64,000 nucleotides of DNA from Bacillota bacterium (GTDB lineage Bacteria; Bacillota; Clostridia; Peptostreptococcales; Anaerovoracaceae), in assembly GCA_017459895.1 (NCBI GenBank), contig JAFUCA010000010.1, forward strand, positions 43,727 to 107,726. The letters are read 5' to 3'. The notes beneath the pieces are model-generated. The model worked only from the letters and a program-made list of their open reading frames with translations, made no database searches and was not told the origin of the DNA. The position numbers and the translations under genes are program-made. Positions within the stretch are counted from its first letter, which is position 1, and each line of letters starts with the position of its first letter. Positions 1-8,801 of the stretch are shown piece after piece.

Positions 1-828
1 CCGGAGGAGCTGGACGGGCTGATGGGACTTTCCTCTGCAATGAACCAGATGGGCGGCGTGGTCGCGACCCTGCTCTCGGGGATGCTGGCCGCGGTGAGCT
101 GGCGGCTCAGCTTTCTCGTTTATCTGCTGGGTCTGATCTGCGCGGTGCTGTGTCTGTTGTTTCTGCCAAATGACCGGCTGCAGCCGGAGCCGACGGAGCA
201 GTACAAGGGGCAGGGAAGCCGGGATTCGGGGGAGGAGCAGGAGAGGCTTCGCTCCCGTCATCCGCTGCTGCGGTATTATGTTTACATTATCGCCATGTTT
301 CTTCTGATGGTGGTGTTCTTTCTCTATCCGTCCAACTTCGCCATCGAGACGGTGAAGGAGGGAGTGATCGGTCAGCACTGGATCGCAGTGATCATGGCCT
401 TCATGGATCTGGTGGCCTTCCTCGGCGGACTCAGCTTCGCCCGGGTCAAGAAGCGGACCGGAAGGCACACTCTGCTGGTTCCGCCGGCGCTGTTTCTGGC
501 GGGATACGCGCTGCTGGCGCTGGCAGGCGGGTGGATCGGCGCCATTGCCGGTTCAGCCTTTGTAGGATTTGCCAACGGGATCGGGGTACCTTCGATCATT
601 TCGGAAGCCTCGCAAAAGGCTGGTAAGTCCGCGGTATCGACGGTCATGCCGCTGCTTTCTGCCGCCATCTATCTGGGACAGTTTCTGGCGCCGTTTATCA
701 TGTCCGGAATGAACCGCCTGTGCGCCGAACTCGTCGCAGCCGGCGGAGCGGATTTTCATTTGCCCTATCTGTTCGCGGCTGGCCTGGCCGCAGTTCTCGC
801 GCTTTGGGTCGCCCTTGCCCGCAGGTGA
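1..828 (+). CDS. MFS transporter, C-terminal part (5' end outside window)
   Basis: The frame is open from base 1, so the gene starts upstream and 275 codons are visible. The protein is a chain of hydrophobic segments with a basic/polar loop near residues 55-80, as in the central loop and second half of a 12-helix major facilitator transporter in the inner membrane. Short charged turns such as RVKKRTGRH between helices match the MFS loop between helices 8 and 9. The substrate cannot be told. The next gene on this strand is almost 700 bases away, so this is the end of a transcription unit. MFS family is fairly secure from topology; everything else is inference. Confidence 0.75.
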   Translation, partial: PEELDGLMGLSSAMNQMGGVVATLLSGMLAAVSWRLSFLVYLLGLICAVLCLLFLPNDRLQPEPTEQYKGQGSRDSGEEQERLRSRHPLLRYYVYIIAMFLLMVVFFLYPSNFAIETVKEGVIGQHWIAVIMAFMDLVAFLGGLSFARVKKRTGRHTLLVPPALFLAGYALLALAGGWIGAIAGSAFVGFANGIGVPSIISEASQKAGKSAVSTVMPLLSAAIYLGQFLAPFIMSGMNRLCAELVAAGGADFHLPYLFAAGLAAVLALWVALARR

Positions 829-973
829 GCAGCGGCCTTTTTTGGCATGCGGACCGGTTTTTCCCGGTTTTCTGCGCGGCACACGTCGCAGCGCTTGATG
901 CCGGCTGCAGGTGCAGCCCCGGCATTTGGCTCTGATCTTTGCCGTAACAACGGCATTTGTGAATTTGAAAGCG

Positions 974-1309
974 TTTTCCACGAAATCACAAAGGCTGGCA
1001 GGATCCTTCGCAGAAATGATTATCATATGGTTGTTTCAAGATCGCTTTTTCTGCGAAGATTATACAAAAGCTGTGGTTCTTCGCGGAAATAATCCTTGTC
1101 ATTCTAGCGTTTACCAGTGTTTTATGCGAAGAGTTCCATAATAACTACATCCTTCGCAGAAATGCGTCATCGATCCTCTGGACTATATCATTTTGTTCCG
1201 CGAAGAGTGTTGATTTCAGAGGCAGGTTCGAAGAAAAGACACGTGGCAAGCGATCTTCGAAATTCTATTTCCGCGATCATCGAAAAGAAATATGTGATTT
1301 CGCAGAAAT
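974..1309. repeat. 73-base-period inverted-motif array A (motif CTTCGCAGAAAT)
   Basis: Forward copies of CTTCGCAGAAAT start at 1006, 1079, 1152, 1226 and 1298 (steps 73, 73, 74, 72). Reverse-complement copies start at 974, 1047, 1120, 1194 and 1267 (steps 73, 73, 74, 73). Each reverse copy is followed about 20 bases later by a forward copy, giving five potential 11-12 bp hairpins separated by about 29 bases. The first and last reverse copies and the fourth forward copy are degenerate (about 8-9 of 12 match) but sit exactly in phase. The sequences between motifs do not repeat. A copy of CAAAGGCTGG (989-998) lies in the first loop. Function unknown. Confidence 0.8.
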
Positions 1310-1429
1310 TCCGCCGGAGATCACCAAAGGAGCCAGCAGAGCGTCATCAGGCGGCGGGGGTATACTGTGGCAGTGCAGCGACACTGGGTGAAGTAGTTTT
1401 CTTTGTCGGGAGCCGGAGTTGTGTCTTTA

Positions 1430-1458
1430 TTTATTTCCGAAACGTGATATACTATAAT
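1430..1458 (+). promoter_or_regulatory. Promoter of the His-rich GTPase gene
   Basis: A perfect -10 box TATAAT (1453-1458) follows TTTATT (1430-1435) at 17 bases. The -35 is weak. I found no recognisable Zur box. Confidence 0.5.
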
Positions 1459-1524
1459 CTGTATGGGAAAAATTTGAAACAGATGGGCGGCGAAGCCGCT
1501 ATTCGATAGAAAGGGATGAACAAC

Positions 1525-2640
1525 ATGGCAAAGGTAGATATTTTTTCGGGTTTCCTCGGGGCAGGCAAGACGACGCTGATCAAGAAGCTCATCGCGGAGG
1601 CGTATGAAGAGGAGAAGATCGTGTTGATCGAGAACGAATTCGGTGAGATCGGCGTAGACAGCGGTTTCCTGAGGGATACCGGAGTTCAGATCAACGAGAT
1701 GAATTCCGGATGCATCTGCTGCACTCTGGTAGGAGATTTCGGACGGGCGCTGAACGAGGTCATCGATACCTACGATCCGGACCGGATCCTGATTGAGCCC
1801 TCGGGCGTGGGCAAGCTGAGCGACGTGATCATCGCCGTGCAGGATCTGAAAAACGACCGCATCGAGCTGAACGGCTTCACCACGGTCGTAGACGCGAAGA
1901 AAGCGCGGGTCTACATGACCAACTTCGGCGAGTTCTATCAGAACCAGGTGGAACACGCAAGCTCCATCATTCTCAGCCACACCGACGGTCTGTCCGAGCA
2001 AAAGCTGGACAAATGCATTGAGCTGCTGCGGAAGTACAACGACCACGCGGCCATCGTGACGACGCCCTGGGATCAGATCTCCGGGAAGTCGATTCTGGAA
2101 ACAATGGAACAGAAGAAGACGCTGTCCGCAGAACTGGATAAGCTCCGGGAGGAAGCCTACGCCCATGAGGCGGAGCATCATCACCATGAGCACGGGCATG
2201 ACCACGAGCACGAACATGATCACCACGACCATGATCATGACCACGAGCATCATGACCATGATCACGAGGAGCATGATCACCACGACCACGATCATGACCA
2301 TCATCATGATCACGACCACCACGACCACGACCACGATCACCACGACCACGACCACCACCACGCCGATGAGATCTTCGATGAATTCGGCGTGTATACCGCG
2401 CATAAGTTCACGGCGGATCAGATCGAAGATGCACTGAAAGCGCTGGGCAACTTCGGCGAGTACGGTCAGGTGCTGCGGGCCAAGGGCATCGTCGAGGGTG
2501 AAGACGGACAGTGGATCCATTTCGATTATGTGCCGGGCGAGCCGGAGGTACGCAGCGGCGGCGCGGAGACCACCGGGCTGATCTGCGTCATCGGTGTGGG
2601 TCTGGACAAGGAAGCCATCGAAGAGCTGTTCGGACTGTAA
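1525..2640 (+). CDS. COG0523 (CobW-type) GTPase with long histidine-rich segment
   Basis: This is a G3E-family P-loop GTPase of the COG0523 metallochaperone group, which loads Zn, Co or related metals onto client proteins. The Walker A motif GFLGAGKTT is at the N-terminus, the metal-binding CxCC motif appears as GCICC, and a CobW C-terminal domain ends the protein. Between them, residues about 213-280 contain nearly 40 histidines alternating with Asp and Glu, an unusually long metal-binding stretch. I chose the ATG at 1525 because AAAGGG lies 9 bases upstream; the ATG at 1516 would abut it. The next two genes are a related GTPase and the nickel enzyme LarA, so Zn or Ni handling is likely. The client metal is not shown by the sequence. 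Confidence 0.9.
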   Translation: MAKVDIFSGFLGAGKTTLIKKLIAEAYEEEKIVLIENEFGEIGVDSGFLRDTGVQINEMNSGCICCTLVGDFGRALNEVIDTYDPDRILIEPSGVGKLSDVIIAVQDLKNDRIELNGFTTVVDAKKARVYMTNFGEFYQNQVEHASSIILSHTDGLSEQKLDKCIELLRKYNDHAAIVTTPWDQISGKSILETMEQKKTLSAELDKLREEAYAHEAEHHHHEHGHDHEHEHDHHDHDHDHEHHDHDHEEHDHHDHDHDHHHDHDHHDHDHDHHDHDHHHADEIFDEFGVYTAHKFTADQIEDALKALGNFGEYGQVLRAKGIVEGEDGQWIHFDYVPGEPEVRSGGAETTGLICVIGVGLDKEAIEELFGL

Positions 2641-2683
2641 GCTGGTAAGCTGTAAACTGTAAGCAGAGAGAGTAGGAAAGAAC

Positions 2684-3667
2684 ATGCCAATGAATATGCC
2701 GCAGGAAATGCCGGTCTACCTGTTCACCGGCTTTCTTGATGCAGGGAAGACAACCTTTATACAGGATGCGCTGGAGAGCAGGGACTTTAACGAAGGCGAG
2801 CAGACGCTGCTGCTGGTCTGTGAAGAGGGCGAGGTCGAATACGATCCAGGCCGGTTCTATCAGAGCGGCAGCGAGAAAGTCGTCATCGAACAGATCGAAG
2901 ACGAGACCGACCTGAGCACCTTCCTTTTGAACTCGCTGGTCAAAAAAGCAGGCGCCAGCCGTGTCATCATCGAATGGAACGGCATGTGGAGCCTGTCCAG
3001 CCTTTACGAGAACATGCCCATCGGCTGGATGATCTACCAGCAGGTCATGCTGGCGGACGCGACGACCTTCCTGATGTACAACCGCAACATCCGGCAGCTG
3101 ACCTTCGAGCAGCTGCAGGGCGCGGAGATGGTCGCCTTCAACCGGTGCAAGCGGGATGAAAAGTTCGAGGACTGGCAGATGGAGGCCCACAAGATCTGCC
3201 GGGTCGCCAACCGCAAATCCCAGATCATCTATGAGTTCGGCAGAAACGACATTCTGATGGATGACATCGCTGATCCTTTGCCCTATGATATGACAAAGAA
3301 GCTTCTGGATATCCAGGATGAGGATTTTGCCGAGTGGTACCGGGACATTAACGAGAAGCAGGATGAGTACGAGGGCAAGGAGATCATCATCAAAGGCAGG
3401 GCCGTCGTCGGAGACGAGCTGCCAAAGGGCAAATTTATCTTCGGCCGTCACGTGATGACCTGCTGTGAAGCGGATATCCAGTTTGCAGGACTGCTGTGCC
3501 GCTACGATGAGAAGAAGACCGCCCGGCTCAGCAACGGTCAGTGGGTGGAGATCCGTGCCAGGGTGAAGAATGAATACGACCCGATCTACGAAGAGGTCGG
3601 ACCTGTCATGTACTGCAGCAAGGTCACGAAAGTGGATCCCTGCAGTCCGGAGGTCGCAACGTTCTGA
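2684..3667 (+). CDS. CobW-like GTPase fused to a TIGR03943/DUF1980-like domain
   Basis: The 327-residue protein begins with a CobW-type P-loop GTPase (Walker A GFLDAGKTT at residues 16-24). It lacks the CxCC motif of its upstream paralogue. Residues about 225-320 resemble the C-terminal domain of the YcgQ/TIGR03943 family: an OB-like stretch with FGRHVMTCCEAD followed by a GLLCRYDE-like strand and a GQWVEIRARV strand. YcgQ and its permease partner are usually separate genes near COG0523 GTPases, so a direct fusion supports a joint role in metal handling. AGGAAAG precedes the ATG by about 5 bases. The gene follows the His-rich GTPase by 43 bases and is probably cotranscribed. Fold assignment is from memory of the families. 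Confidence 0.75.
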   Translation: MPMNMPQEMPVYLFTGFLDAGKTTFIQDALESRDFNEGEQTLLLVCEEGEVEYDPGRFYQSGSEKVVIEQIEDETDLSTFLLNSLVKKAGASRVIIEWNGMWSLSSLYENMPIGWMIYQQVMLADATTFLMYNRNIRQLTFEQLQGAEMVAFNRCKRDEKFEDWQMEAHKICRVANRKSQIIYEFGRNDILMDDIADPLPYDMTKKLLDIQDEDFAEWYRDINEKQDEYEGKEIIIKGRAVVGDELPKGKFIFGRHVMTCCEADIQFAGLLCRYDEKKTARLSNGQWVEIRARVKNEYDPIYEEVGPVMYCSKVTKVDPCSPEVATF

Positions 3668-3692
3668 GGATGGAATCTGAGGAGAACAGATC

Positions 3693-4949
3693 ATGAAAAT
3701 CGAAGTAGGATTCGGTAACACCGTTCAGTCGGTGGAGGTCCCGGACAGGAATCTGCTGCAGATCCTGCGGGCCAATCCTGCCCCGGAGCAGGCGGGTCCG
3801 GGGGGTGAGGAAGCCGTCCGCCGGGCGCTGGCAAACCCCATCGGATCACCCGGACTGGATCAGATCATCCATCCGGGAGAGAAGATCGTCATCATCACCA
3901 GCGATATTTCCCGGCCGATGCCGACCTGGGACGTCATGCCGTCTCTGCTGGATGCGCTGTACGAAGCCGGAGCACGGCGGGAGGACATCACGCTGGTTTT
4001 CGCCCGGGGCTCCCACCGGGGGCACACGGAGGAGGAGCAGCGCCATCTCGCCGGAGAGAGAGCCTGGCAGGAGATCCGGTGCATTGATTCGGATCCGGAG
4101 GACTGCGTCCACCTGGGAACCACCCGGCGGGGCACACCCATCGACATCATGAAGATCGTGGCTGAGGCGGACCGGCGGATCTGCGTCGGCAACATCGAGT
4201 ACCACTATTTCGCGGGGTATTCGGGCGGCGCAAAGGCTGTATTTCCCGGGACTTCCACGCCCCAGGTGATCCAGGCCAACCATTCGATGATGGTGGATGA
4301 GCGGGCCCATGCAGGTAATATGGACACCAATCCACTGCGCCGGGACATCGATGAAGCCGCCGCCGTCTGCGGCATCGACTTCATCCTCAATGTCGTTCTG
4401 GATGAGCACAAGAAGATCCTTTATGCCGTCGCAGGGGATGTGAAGGAGGCCCACCGGGCCGGCTGCCGGTTTCTGGACAGCCTTTATTCCGTGGAGATCC
4501 CCGAGCGGGCCGACATCGTGATTGTTTCCCAGGGGGGAGCACCGAAGGATGCCAACCTGTACCAGACCCAGAAGGCGCTGGACAATTCCAAGCACGCCAT
4601 CAAGGACGGCGGGAGCATCATTCTGGTCGGCTCCTGCCATGAGGGCATGGGATCGGCGATCTTTGAAGAGTGGATGACACAGGCACAGAGGCCGGAGGAT
4701 CTGATCCGGCGGATCGGGGAGAACTTCAAACTGGGCGGACACAAGGCAGCCGCCATTGCGCAGATCCTGAAGCGGGCGGACATCCGCCTGGTATCCGAGA
4801 TGGACCCGGAGTTCGTGCGGTCCATCTTCATGGAGCCCTACGAAAGCCTGGCTCCAGCCTTTGCAGACGCGATGAAGCAGCAGGGGCCGGAGGCGAAGGT
4901 GATCGTGATGCCCTACGGAGGCGCGACCCTGCCGGTGCTGCGCGGATAA
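3693..4949 (+). CDS. larA: Nickel-dependent lactate racemase (LarA family)
   Basis: LarA interconverts D- and L-lactate (relatives act on other 2-hydroxyacids) using the nickel-pincer nucleotide cofactor. The 418 residues match the usual length. H108 in GSHRGH, H171 in YHYF and K181 in YSGGAKAVFPG fall at almost the same positions as H108, H174 and the cofactor-carrying K184 of the Lactobacillus enzyme. The SDISRP motif near the N-terminus also fits. The gene lies 26 bases after the fused GTPase, which suggests that the two GTPases serve nickel or another metal for this locus. The cofactor-making genes larB, larC and larE are not in the window. Substrate could be a hydroxyacid other than lactate. 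Confidence 0.88.
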   Translation: MKIEVGFGNTVQSVEVPDRNLLQILRANPAPEQAGPGGEEAVRRALANPIGSPGLDQIIHPGEKIVIITSDISRPMPTWDVMPSLLDALYEAGARREDITLVFARGSHRGHTEEEQRHLAGERAWQEIRCIDSDPEDCVHLGTTRRGTPIDIMKIVAEADRRICVGNIEYHYFAGYSGGAKAVFPGTSTPQVIQANHSMMVDERAHAGNMDTNPLRRDIDEAAAVCGIDFILNVVLDEHKKILYAVAGDVKEAHRAGCRFLDSLYSVEIPERADIVIVSQGGAPKDANLYQTQKALDNSKHAIKDGGSIILVGSCHEGMGSAIFEEWMTQAQRPEDLIRRIGENFKLGGHKAAAIAQILKRADIRLVSEMDPEFVRSIFMEPYESLAPAFADAMKQQGPEAKVIVMPYGGATLPVLRG

Positions 4950-4997
4950 CAGGAAAACTATGGAATTTTAGTGGACAGAATCAACGGAGGACAGAAA

Positions 4998-6176
4998 ATG
5001 GATTATGCAAAGGAGTCCCTGCGGCTTCACGAAGAGGAATGGGACGGTAAGATCGAAGTCGTAGCAACGGTTCCGGTCAGAAATGAGGAGGATCTTTCGC
5101 TGGCATATACCCCCGGCGTGGCCCAGCCCTGTCTGGAGATCCAGAAGGACATCAGCAAGAGTTACACCCTGACCCGGCGGGCCAACATGTGCGCGGTGGT
5201 GACCGACGGCTCCGCGGTGCTGGGACTGGGAGACATCGGGCCGGAGGCAGGCATGCCCGTCATGGAGGGAAAATGCGTCCTGTTTAAGTCCTTTGCGGAT
5301 GTGGACGCCTTCCCGATCTGCGTGAAGACCAAGGACGTAGACGAATTTGTCGAGACGGTGTATAACATTTCCGGCTCCTTCGGAGGCATCAATCTGGAGG
5401 ATATTAGCGCGCCCCGGTGTTTTGAGATCGAGCGGAAGCTTAAGAAAAAATGCGATATTCCGATCTTTCACGACGATCAGCACGGAACGGCGGTCATCAC
5501 GCTGGCCGGGCTGACCAACGCGCTGAAGGTGGTCGGTAAAAAGAAGGAGGACGTGAAGATCGTAACCTCCGGAGCCGGCGCGGCGGCGGTTGCCATCACC
5601 CGGATCCTGCTTTCTGCGGGGTACGAGAACGTGATCATGACGGACCGCTGCGGCATCATCTACGAGGGCCGCAGGGAAGGCATGAACTGGATCAAGGAGG
5701 TCATGGCCAAGGTCACGAACCTGGAAGGAAAGAAGGGGAGTCTGGCAGACGCCATGGAAGGCGCGGATGTGTTCATCGGTGTATCGGCACCGGGGCTGGT
5801 CACCAAGGATATGGTCCGGTCCATGAACCGGGACCCCATCATTTTCGCCTGTGCCAATCCAACTCCGGAGATCTTCCCGGAGGATGCAAAGGCTGCTGGG
5901 GCCGCGGTGGTGTCAACGGGCCGCTCCGATTTCCCGAACCAGATCAACAACGTTCTGGCATTTCCCGGGATCTTCCGCGGGACCTTCGATGCCCATGCCA
6001 GCGACATCAATGAGGAAATGAAGCTGGCTGCAGCGGAAGCGCTGGCGGAACTGATCACAGAGGAGGAGCTGTGCGCTGACTACATCATTCCGAAAGCCTT
6101 CGATCCGAGGGTCGGCCCGGCGGTGGCTGCCGCAGTCGCGCAGGCGGCCAGGGAATCCGGCGTGGCCAGAGACTGA
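4998..6176 (+). CDS. Malic enzyme (NAD(P)-dependent, decarboxylating)
   Basis: The enzyme converts malate to pyruvate and CO2 with reduction of NAD(P). The 392-residue length and motifs fit the short bacterial form: LAYTPGVAQPC near the N-terminus, VTDGSAVLGLGDIGP, EGKCVLFKSFADVDAFP, the metal-binding EDISAP and HDDQHGTAV, and a Rossmann GAGAAAVAI segment. I chose the ATG at 4998, preceded by GGAGGA; an in-frame GTG at 4971 has no ribosome site. Cofactor preference (NAD or NADP) cannot be read from sequence. It supplies pyruvate and redox equivalents next to LarA and IlvE. Confidence 0.9.
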   Translation: MDYAKESLRLHEEEWDGKIEVVATVPVRNEEDLSLAYTPGVAQPCLEIQKDISKSYTLTRRANMCAVVTDGSAVLGLGDIGPEAGMPVMEGKCVLFKSFADVDAFPICVKTKDVDEFVETVYNISGSFGGINLEDISAPRCFEIERKLKKKCDIPIFHDDQHGTAVITLAGLTNALKVVGKKKEDVKIVTSGAGAAAVAITRILLSAGYENVIMTDRCGIIYEGRREGMNWIKEVMAKVTNLEGKKGSLADAMEGADVFIGVSAPGLVTKDMVRSMNRDPIIFACANPTPEIFPEDAKAAGAAVVSTGRSDFPNQINNVLAFPGIFRGTFDAHASDINEEMKLAAAEALAELITEEELCADYIIPKAFDPRVGPAVAAAVAQAARESGVARD

Positions 6177-6212
6177 TCACCGGAAGGAATGTGTCGGGAA
6201 TATTCAAAAAAT

Positions 6213-6243
6213 TTGTACTGCCGGCAGACGGGTGTGGTACAAT
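6213..6243 (+). promoter_or_regulatory. Promoter of ilvE
   Basis: TTGTAC (6213-6218) and TACAAT (6238-6243) are separated by 19 bases. The ATG of ilvE is at 6280 with AAAGGAGAT upstream. Confidence 0.55.
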
Positions 6244-6279
6244 AAAGCATAGTATTCAACCGAAAGGAGATATAGATTT

Positions 6280-7308
6280 ATGGCAAAAAACATTGATTGG
6301 GGTAATCTGGCTTTTGAGTATCAGCCGACAGATTATCGTGTCACTGCGAAGTGGAGTGACGGCAAATGGAGCGATCTGGAACTGACTACGGACGCGACGG
6401 TTCACATCTCCGAATGCGCCGGTGTTCTGCAGTATGCTCAGACGGTATTCGAAGGTCTGAAGGCATACCGGACCGAGGACGGCAAGATCGTTACGTTCCG
6501 TCCGGATCTGAACGCCCAGAGAATGATCGATTCCGCGAAAAGGCTGGCCATCCCGGAGGTCTCGGAGGAGATGTTCATGGAGGCTCTGGACATGCTGGTC
6601 AAGGCCAATGAAGAATGGGTGCCGCCCTACGGCAGCGGAGCAACGCTTTATATCCGTCCGTTCATCTACGGCAGCGGCCCGGTCATCGGCGTAGCGCCGG
6701 CACCGGAGTATGAGTTCCGCATGATGTGCATGCCGGTGGGACCTTACTTCAAGGCAGGCATCAAGCCGATCGTCATCAAGGTGTCCGATTACGACCGTGC
6801 GGCACCGCACGGCACGGGCAACATCAAAGCCGGTCTGAACTACGCTATGAGCCTGTACGCGGGCGAGCTTGCTCACGCGGAAGGATTCTCCGAGAATATG
6901 TATCTGGACGCGGCGACCAGGACCTACGTCGAGGAGACCGGCGGCGCTAACTTCATCTTTATCACGAAGGACGGCAAAGTCATCACCCCGAAATCCAAGT
7001 CCGATTCCATCCTGCCTTCGGTCACCAGAAGAAGCCTGATGATCGTAGCCAAGGACATTCTCGGCATGGAGACCGAACAGCGCATGGTCGCCTTTGATGA
7101 GGTGAAGGACTTCGTCGAGTGCGGACTTTGCGGAACGGCGGCCGTGATCTCGCCGGTGGGCAAGATCAACGACCACGGAACAGAGATCGCATTCCCCTCC
7201 GGCATGGATGAGATGGGACCGACCATCAAGAAGCTCTACGACACTCTGACCGGTATCCAGATGGGTACGGTGGAGGCGCCGGAAGGCTGGATCCACGAGA
7301 TCAAATAG
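6280..7308 (+). CDS. ilvE: Branched-chain amino acid aminotransferase
   Basis: This PLP enzyme transfers the amino group between leucine, isoleucine or valine and 2-oxoglutarate, at the last step of synthesis or first step of fermentation. The 342 residues fit the class IV, BCAT type II subfamily. The PLP lysine is in GNIKAGLNY, and the GSGATLYIRPF and EETGGANFIF segments are family signatures. It has its own promoter and ends in a strong hairpin, so it is monocistronic. In an amino-acid fermenter the catabolic direction is plausible but is inference. Confidence 0.92.
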   Translation: MAKNIDWGNLAFEYQPTDYRVTAKWSDGKWSDLELTTDATVHISECAGVLQYAQTVFEGLKAYRTEDGKIVTFRPDLNAQRMIDSAKRLAIPEVSEEMFMEALDMLVKANEEWVPPYGSGATLYIRPFIYGSGPVIGVAPAPEYEFRMMCMPVGPYFKAGIKPIVIKVSDYDRAAPHGTGNIKAGLNYAMSLYAGELAHAEGFSENMYLDAATRTYVEETGGANFIFITKDGKVITPKSKSDSILPSVTRRSLMIVAKDILGMETEQRMVAFDEVKDFVECGLCGTAAVISPVGKINDHGTEIAFPSGMDEMGPTIKKLYDTLTGIQMGTVEAPEGWIHEIK

Positions 7309-7316
7309 CTTTTTTC

Positions 7317-7343
7317 ACAAAGGCAGGACCGTCCTGCCTTTGT
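7317..7343. terminator. Hairpin terminator after ilvE
   Basis: ACAAAGGCAGGA pairs with TCCTGCCTTTGT across a 3-base loop. The T-rich tract on the + side is short. A T6 tract lies before the left arm, so termination may be weak or act on both strands. Confidence 0.65.
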
Positions 7344-7370
7344 ATTGTAATGAACAAGGAGGTCAGGAAA

Positions 7371-8141
7371 ATGGCAGATCTGAGATTATGGGATATCGTT
7401 AATGAACTGAAGGGACCGGGATACAAATGGGTAAACCTGACTCATGAGCTCTCGCCGCAGACACCGCACTGGTTCGGTTTCGCGCCGATGCAGGGGGATC
7501 TGCTGTTCGATTATCTGGAAGGAACGCCGGAGGACAAGATGGCGCCCATGCGCTGCCACCAGTGGAGCGTCGCCAGCCAGTACGGCACCCACGCGGACGT
7601 TCCGATTCATTTCCACGGGGACGGCAGGGACATGAGCCAGATCACGGAGAAGGAACTGATGTATCCGATGGTCGTCATCGATAAATCAGCGGAGTGCGCG
7701 GCGGATCCGGACTTCATGCTGACGGTGGATGACATCAAGGCATGGGAAGAGGAATACGGCAGGATCCCGGAAGGAAGCTTCGTAGCCTTCCGTTCCGACT
7801 GGTACAAGAAGGAGGATCTGGAGAACAAGGACGCGGACGGACAGCCCCACTACCCGGGCTGGGACATCGAGGCCATCCGGTGGCTGGTGGAGGAGAGAAA
7901 CATCGGCGCCATCGGTCATGAGCCGGCGGATACCGATCCGGCGAAGGTCACCACGAAGGAAGACGCGTATCCGTATCCGGGCGAGCAGTACATCCTGGCT
8001 GTGGACCGGATCCAGATAGAGGTCATGAGGAATCTGGATCAGCTGCCGCCGGTGGGCGCAATGATCCTCATTGGATTCCCGAAGCTGAAAGACGGTACGG
8101 GATTCCCGACCAGAGTTTACGCGATCTGCCCGGCGGAATAG
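7371..8141 (+). CDS. Cyclase-family (kynurenine formamidase-like) metal hydrolase
   Basis: The 256-residue protein belongs to the cyclase/KynB family of Zn or Mn hydrolases. The signature HxGTHxDxPxH appears as QYGTHADVPIHFHGDG, with the first histidine position replaced by Gln-Tyr and the rest intact. GHEPADTDPA later in the chain fits the substrate loop. AAGGAGGTC lies 8 bases before the ATG at 7371, which beats the in-frame ATG at 7350 that overlaps it. The next gene (AhpD-like) follows by 9 bases, so the two form an operon. The substrate is unknown; relatives act on formylkynurenine, isatin or other amides. Confidence 0.8.
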   Translation: MADLRLWDIVNELKGPGYKWVNLTHELSPQTPHWFGFAPMQGDLLFDYLEGTPEDKMAPMRCHQWSVASQYGTHADVPIHFHGDGRDMSQITEKELMYPMVVIDKSAECAADPDFMLTVDDIKAWEEEYGRIPEGSFVAFRSDWYKKEDLENKDADGQPHYPGWDIEAIRWLVEERNIGAIGHEPADTDPAKVTTKEDAYPYPGEQYILAVDRIQIEVMRNLDQLPPVGAMILIGFPKLKDGTGFPTRVYAICPAE

Positions 8142-8150
8142 GAGGAGACT

Positions 8151-8759
8151 ATGGCACTGGAATTTGACGAACAGCTGTCCCGTCTGCAGAAACCGGTCCG
8201 GGAGGACATGACAGACGAGGAATACGCTGTATTTAACAAAAATGTAGAAGTAATGACGGAGAACTGGGGGTTCATCAACAACCTGTTTAAGATCCTCCCC
8301 CTGAACGCGAAGGAGTACATCGGATTTCTGAACTTCAAGGGATCCCTGTACAACGACAGCTGCTTCCTGACGGATGCGCAGAAGGAAATGATCGGCGTGG
8401 TCGTTTCCTCCTACAACTGCTGCACCTACTGCCTGCAGACCCACGGAGACAACCTGCGGGGGATGTGGCAGAATGCGTCCCTGGTGGACAAGCTGTCCGG
8501 CAACTACCGCTCCTGCAAGGACGAGCTGTCCCGGGAGGATTACGCTCTGTGTGAGTACGCCTGGTTCGTGACCGCTCATCCCAGAGACATCGAGCAGGAA
8601 CAGGTGGACAAGCTGCGGGATGCCGGCTTCGACGATCATCAGATCCTGGAGGCCGCCTTTGTCGCCGGCTTCTTCAATTACACCAACCGCTGGGTCAGCA
8701 CCATCGCGCCGGTGGTCAATCCGGGACACTTCAAGCACAACCGGGATTTTGAGAAATAA
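8151..8759 (+). CDS. AhpD-like / carboxymuconolactone decarboxylase family protein
   Basis: The 202-residue helical protein carries C91-x-x-C94-x-x-x-H98 inside NCCTYCLQTHGDN, the redox-active motif of the AhpD-like alkylhydroperoxidase group. A downstream Trp-rich helix (NYTNRWVST) is typical of peroxidase-related members. It probably reduces peroxides using disulfide exchange, although many members have no proven activity. It is translationally close to the upstream cyclase gene (9-base gap, GGAGGAG before ATG). The first hairpin of array B, just downstream, has the form of a terminator for this gene. Confidence 0.8.
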   Translation: MALEFDEQLSRLQKPVREDMTDEEYAVFNKNVEVMTENWGFINNLFKILPLNAKEYIGFLNFKGSLYNDSCFLTDAQKEMIGVVVSSYNCCTYCLQTHGDNLRGMWQNASLVDKLSGNYRSCKDELSREDYALCEYAWFVTAHPRDIEQEQVDKLRDAGFDDHQILEAAFVAGFFNYTNRWVSTIAPVVNPGHFKHNRDFEK

Positions 8760-8801
8760 GTGAGAAAGCGGGACCCGCTTGGAACCTGGCTTGAAACGAA
8801 G

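Larger units (their letters stand above)
829..1524. other. Long non-coding gap with hairpin array
   Basis: No credible gene is present; the short open frames lack ribosome sites and family resemblance. A GC-rich hairpin without a T-run lies at 898-925. Bases 974-1309 hold the 73-base-period inverted-motif array described separately. The promoter of the GTPase gene lies at about 1430-1458. Confidence 0.75.

Noticed and set aside
974-1309. Array A as an ordinary CRISPR array
   Set aside because: The repeat is only about 12 bases, alternates in orientation, has two alternating gap lengths and no cas genes lie in the window. A CRISPR-like origin is mentioned only as a possibility.
1321-2685. 454-codon open frame on the minus strand opposite the His-rich GTPase
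   Set aside because: It is a shadow: the His codons read as Val/Met runs on the other strand, and there is no ribosome site or family match.
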